In this document: positions 6,070 through 8,170 of the stretch, piece after piece
Layout: every line of letters begins with the position of its first letter
How positions within the stretch are numbered: the stretch's first letter is position 1
DNA from: an uncultured Methanosarcinales archaeon
Lineage (GTDB): Archaea; Halobacteriota; Methanosarcinia; Methanotrichales; Methanotrichaceae
Reading direction: 5' to 3'
Assembly: GCA_937864385.1 (NCBI GenBank)
Contig: CALMJN010000035.1
Span: forward strand, 1-8,170
DNA: 8,170 bases
Program-made: the position numbers and the translations under genes
The notes under the pieces: model-generated
Databases searched by the model: none
What the model was told of the DNA's origin: nothing
What the model saw: only the letters and a program-made list of their open reading frames with translations

Positions 6070-6109
6070 ACCTCCATCTCTTCCAGTGAGGGCCTTCGAA
6101 TAGATATAT
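6070..6109 (-). promoter_or_regulatory. kptA promoter and ribosome binding site
   Basis: On the minus strand GATATATC at about 6102-6109 is a good TATA-like box. Initiation about 26 bases downstream falls near 6080, and GGAGGT (6070-6075) follows six bases before the ATG at 6063. The geometry gives a leader of roughly 17 bases. It settles the kptA start against the longer open frame. Confidence 0.6.
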
Positions 6110-6152
6110 CTGACCGCTGAAGAGGCTTCCTGCCGGCTTCCTGGCAAAGTCT

Positions 6153-6174
6153 CAAATATCCTTGGCTTAAATAT
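6153..6174 (+). promoter_or_regulatory. TATA-like boxes upstream of the mptA operon
   Basis: Two candidate boxes lie in this stretch: CAAATATC at about 6153-6160 and TTAAATAT at 6167-6174. At the usual archaeal spacing the first gives transcription starting near 6183, the second near 6196. These coincide with the two possible ATG starts (6181 and 6196) of the first ORF. No Shine-Dalgarno sequence precedes either ATG, so a leaderless mRNA is likely. Confidence 0.45.
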
Positions 6175-6180
6175 CCCTAT

Positions 6181-6426
6181 ATGCCTGATTCCATTATGCC
6201 CCATTGCAAGGATGCAAAGGGAAGGATATGCCAGCTATTGGATATGGATGATCGAGAGTTAGCAGCCGAGATGGAAAGGGATTTCCTTTTATCTGAAAAC
6301 CAGCACATGAGGATCTGCGATACTCTGGGGGAGATGATCCAGGAAGTGGATCGGCTCATCTCCTGTCTGGATGATATGGAGGATCGGCAGCCTGATGAAG
6401 AGGATAAGTATCCGATCTCAAGGTGA
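6181..6426 (+). CDS. Small acidic protein upstream of mptA, unknown
   Basis: An 81-codon ORF (76 from the second ATG at 6196). I do not recognise it. The peptide is acidic and predicted largely helical: [17 protein letters not shown], then a heptad-like stretch around [20 protein letters not shown] (about residues 48-67), and a charged tail ending in YPISR. Four cysteines (9, 18, 46, 62) are scattered without a zinc-finger pattern, and it has no signal or membrane segment. Evidence that it is real comes from context: it starts at a leaderless-type promoter, its codon use resembles its neighbours, and its last codons and stop (AAGGTGA, 6420-6426) supply the ribosome binding site for mptA five bases further on. 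It could be a structured leader ORF for mptA or a small partner protein. Confidence 0.6.
   Translation: MPDSIMPHCKDAKGRICQLLDMDDRELAAEMERDFLLSENQHMRICDTLGEMIQEVDRLISCLDDMEDRQPDEEDKYPISR
6420..6426 (+). promoter_or_regulatory. mptA ribosome binding site inside the upstream stop codon
   Basis: AAGGTGA complements the archaeal 16S tail and lies five bases before the GTG at 6432. The TGA of the upstream ORF is part of it. Another GTG at 6423 overlaps that stop (GTGA) but has no ribosome binding site of its own, so 6432 is the better start and translation of the two genes is probably coupled. Confidence 0.6.
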
Positions 6427-6431
6427 ATTCT

Positions 6432-7382
6432 GTGTACTGTTTGCCTGATGTTCAAGCCTGTGAGCCAGATTATCCCTTCAACCTGACCCGAGTGGGTGTG
6501 ACCGGCGTCAAGAAGCTGGTGAAGGTGGAACGGGGCAATGATGAGCGTCCAGTGGTCCTCATATCCGATTTTGAGGTATTCGTCGATCTGCCCTCCGACC
6601 GCAAGGGAGCCAATCTATCCCGCAATTTCGAGGCCATAGACGAGGTCTTGGAGGAGGCCATAAACTGCCCCGTTTATGAGATAGAAGAGCTGTGCGGTGA
6701 GATAGCCAAGAGGCTGCTCCTCCGGCATGAGTACGCCACAAGGGCGGAGGTGAAGATGAAGAGCGAGTACATCGTGCGCCGGCAGACTCCTGTGACCAAA
6801 ACCAATGGCCAGGAGGTGGTGGACATATTCGCTGAGGCCGTGGCCAGGGCCGGGCCAGCCGGATACCTGAGAAAGACGGTAGGGGCGGAGGTGCTGGGAA
6901 TGACCGCATGTCCCTGCGCCCAGGAGATCATGAAGGAGGAGGTTCGAGAGGAGCTGGCCAAATTGGGAATACCGGAAAAGCAGGCCTCCGATCTGGCCGA
7001 TAGGCTTCCCATCGCCACCCATAATCAGCGTGGCCGGGGAAGCATATCCATTGAGGTTCGTGACCGTCGATGCGTATCCATAGACCGGATCATCAAGATC
7101 ATAGAGGAGTCCATGAGCTCGAGGGTCTTCGGTCTGCTCAAACGTCCGGACGAGGCGGTGGTGGTGAAGAGAGCGCACAGCAATCCCAAGTTTGTGGAGG
7201 ACTGCGTCAGGACCATGGCCCAGAAGCTGGTGGCGGCCTTCTCCGATCTTCCCGATGATGCCGCGGTCACATTAAAGCAGATCAATGAAGAGAGCATCCA
7301 TCAGCATAATGCCTTTGCGGAGAGGACGGCCAAGATGGGCGAGCTGCGGGCGGAGCTGGCCGGTGTGAAAGGGAGCAGCTGA
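6432..7382 (+). CDS. mptA: GTP cyclohydrolase MptA (FolE2/GCYH-IB type)
   Basis: Converts GTP to 7,8-dihydro-D-neopterin 2',3'-cyclic phosphate, the first step in making tetrahydromethanopterin, the C1 carrier of methanogenesis. The product normally goes to the phosphodiesterase MptB. I start at GTG 6432 (316 aa, [14 protein letters not shown]) because AAGGTGA precedes it by five bases and family members begin shortly before PDVQ; GTG 6423 would add three residues. Features are PDVQ near residue 5, the [21 protein letters not shown] block (47-67), TACPCAQ with the Cys pair at 160 and 162, [15 protein letters not shown] with His197, [13 protein letters not shown] with His249 and [14 protein letters not shown] near the C-terminus. 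The tunnel-fold architecture and the Cys/His set fit the Fe(II)-dependent archaeal enzyme. Length is normal. The next gene follows with its ribosome binding site directly at the mptA stop. Confidence 0.95.
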   Translation: MYCLPDVQACEPDYPFNLTRVGVTGVKKLVKVERGNDERPVVLISDFEVFVDLPSDRKGANLSRNFEAIDEVLEEAINCPVYEIEELCGEIAKRLLLRHEYATRAEVKMKSEYIVRRQTPVTKTNGQEVVDIFAEAVARAGPAGYLRKTVGAEVLGMTACPCAQEIMKEEVREELAKLGIPEKQASDLADRLPIATHNQRGRGSISIEVRDRRCVSIDRIIKIIEESMSSRVFGLLKRPDEAVVVKRAHSNPKFVEDCVRTMAQKLVAAFSDLPDDAAVTLKQINEESIHQHNAFAERTAKMGELRAELAGVKGSS

Positions 7383-7397
7383 ATGGAGGAGACGAAA

Positions 7398-8162
7398 ATG
7401 ATAGAGATCGAAAAGATAGCCGGACCTCTCCGGGAGCTTCTCCGAGAGAGGGAGATCATTGCCAGATGTGAGCTTCTGATTCGCACCTATGATATAGTCC
7501 GATCCGCCAATCTCAGCCAGGAGGAGGAGAAGGAGTTGGCGGCACAGATTGGACCGAGAATTGCACCGGGCATCTTTGCCAGCATAATGAGCAAAGAGCC
7601 AGTTTTCTTCAATTTGCCGGTTCTTGATACCTATACCCAGATGAACGGCCGCATCTTCCATTTTCTGCATACCAAAAAGTTCAGCCGACAGGACTTCGCC
7701 AATGCCTCCAGCAGGCTTCTGCGCTCTGTCCCTGCCCTTCGTGAGATGCTCATCGAATGCATGAAGTACAGACTAAAGCAGTTCATGTCCGATGCCGGTT
7801 ATGCTCTAGAGGCCGAGAGCGGAGGGCATATGGCCTTCTCTGCGGAGAAAAGGAAGGCTGATGTCTATGCTGCGGCAAGCATAAGATCATTGAACATCGA
7901 CGACTATAAGGTCGAGAATGGGGCAGACTGCATCATCCTGGTGCCCAGCAGCGAGAGCCTGGAGCCCTTTGTCCAGTTCTTCCGAGAGAAGGGAGAGCAG
8001 GCCGAGGAGAAAGGTCTCCAGATCTGGATAATGAATCTGGAGAAGGGAACCATTGATCCGTTTATCGGCTATACTACAGACCTTGATATCTATAACCAGT
8101 TTGACAATCCCCGCCTGGCGGAGATGGTCAGAAATAACTGGAGCCGGGGCAGCGGTCTTTAG
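7398..8162 (+). CDS. Unknown protein translated with mptA
   Basis: I do not recognise this 254-residue soluble protein. The ATG at 7398 is chosen because GGAGGAG (7385-7391) lies six bases ahead; an in-frame ATG at 7383 directly abuts the mptA stop (259 aa) but has no ribosome binding site. Residues 1-135 look helical, with an acidic stretch (SQEEEKELAAQ), an FNLPVLDTYTQMNGR segment and LREMLIECMKYRLKQF. From about residue 145 the pattern is alpha/beta, with strands ADCIILVP (176-183) and GLQIWIMNLEKG (206-217) separated by a charged helix, then a Tyr/Asp-rich FIGYTTDLDIYNQFDNPRLAEM. It has no signal peptide, membrane segment or cysteine cluster. Tight coupling to mptA suggests a role tied to pterin synthesis or to its user pathway, but that is inference only. 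No truncation is visible. Confidence 0.75.
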   Translation: MIEIEKIAGPLRELLREREIIARCELLIRTYDIVRSANLSQEEEKELAAQIGPRIAPGIFASIMSKEPVFFNLPVLDTYTQMNGRIFHFLHTKKFSRQDFANASSRLLRSVPALREMLIECMKYRLKQFMSDAGYALEAESGGHMAFSAEKRKADVYAAASIRSLNIDDYKVENGADCIILVPSSESLEPFVQFFREKGEQAEEKGLQIWIMNLEKGTIDPFIGYTTDLDIYNQFDNPRLAEMVRNNWSRGSGL

Positions 8163-8170
8163 TTCTTTTT
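8160..8170 (+). terminator. T-rich tract after the last gene
   Basis: Immediately after the TAG the sequence reads ttcttttt to the window edge. Short T-runs on the non-template strand are the main intrinsic termination signal in archaea, so this may end the mptA operon transcript. The tract is cut by the window, so its full length is unknown. Confidence 0.4.

Noticed and set aside
6064..6204. N-terminal extension of kptA to 6204
   Set aside because: GGAGGT six bases before ATG 6063 and the zinc-ribbon start of archaeal homologues fix the start. The extension covers the promoter and the divergent ORF's start.
6615..7178. 187-codon minus-strand frame within mptA
   Set aside because: It is a shadow of mptA, whose CPC and HSNPKFVED motifs are unambiguous on the plus strand.
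1..8170. CRISPR array, tRNA/rRNA, insertion sequence or integrase boundaries
   Set aside because: I saw no regularly spaced direct repeats, no tRNA-like GGTTCGAATCC arm with a matching acceptor stem, no terminal inverted repeats and no transposase or integrase motifs. This was by eye only.

Overview
The window reads as a piece of a methanogenic archaeon, most likely a Methanothrix/Methanosarcina relative, with about 820 bases of foreign-looking, very GC-rich sequence at its left edge. The methanogen call rests on MptA (first step of tetrahydromethanopterin synthesis), archaeal-type KptA, a DUF92 membrane protein, GGAGGT-type ribosome binding sites, TATA-like boxes and frequent AGG/AGA arginine codons. 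The genus is an inference.

Layout. 1 to ~820: GC-rich block holding three gene fragments on alternating strands, none complete. It has the look of a chimeric contig end. 870-1484 (-): secreted, sequon-rich protein of unknown function. 1659-2552 (-): prephenate dehydrogenase TyrA. 2662-3489 (-): shikimate dehydrogenase AroE. 3513-4718 (-): DUF92 integral membrane protein. 4784-5395 (+): short cis-prenyltransferase homologue that lacks the catalytic aspartate. 5416-6063 (-): RNA 2'-phosphotransferase KptA, convergent with the previous gene. 6181-6426 (+): 81-codon ORF. 6432-7382 (+): mptA. 7398-8162 (+): unknown protein translated with mptA. A T-rich tract follows at the right edge.

How the genes work together. 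DUF92-aroE-tyrA form a leftward run in which aroE and tyrA supply the shikimate and tyrosine pathways. DUF92 and the prenyltransferase-like gene share a 65-base divergent promoter region. Both families touch polyprenyl or prenyl phosphate metabolism, so this pair may belong to lipid-carrier (dolichyl phosphate) supply. On the right, the 81-codon ORF, mptA and the 254-codon gene are tightly packed, with ribosome binding sites embedded at the preceding gene's end, and look like one pterin-related operon divergent from kptA.

The most interesting item is the cis-prenyltransferase homologue. It keeps the C-terminal substrate-binding and RxG elements but has lost the catalytic motif, as in the silent NgBR/Nus1 subunit of eukaryotic dehydrodolichyl diphosphate synthase. 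The two unknown proteins flanking mptA are the next best leads.
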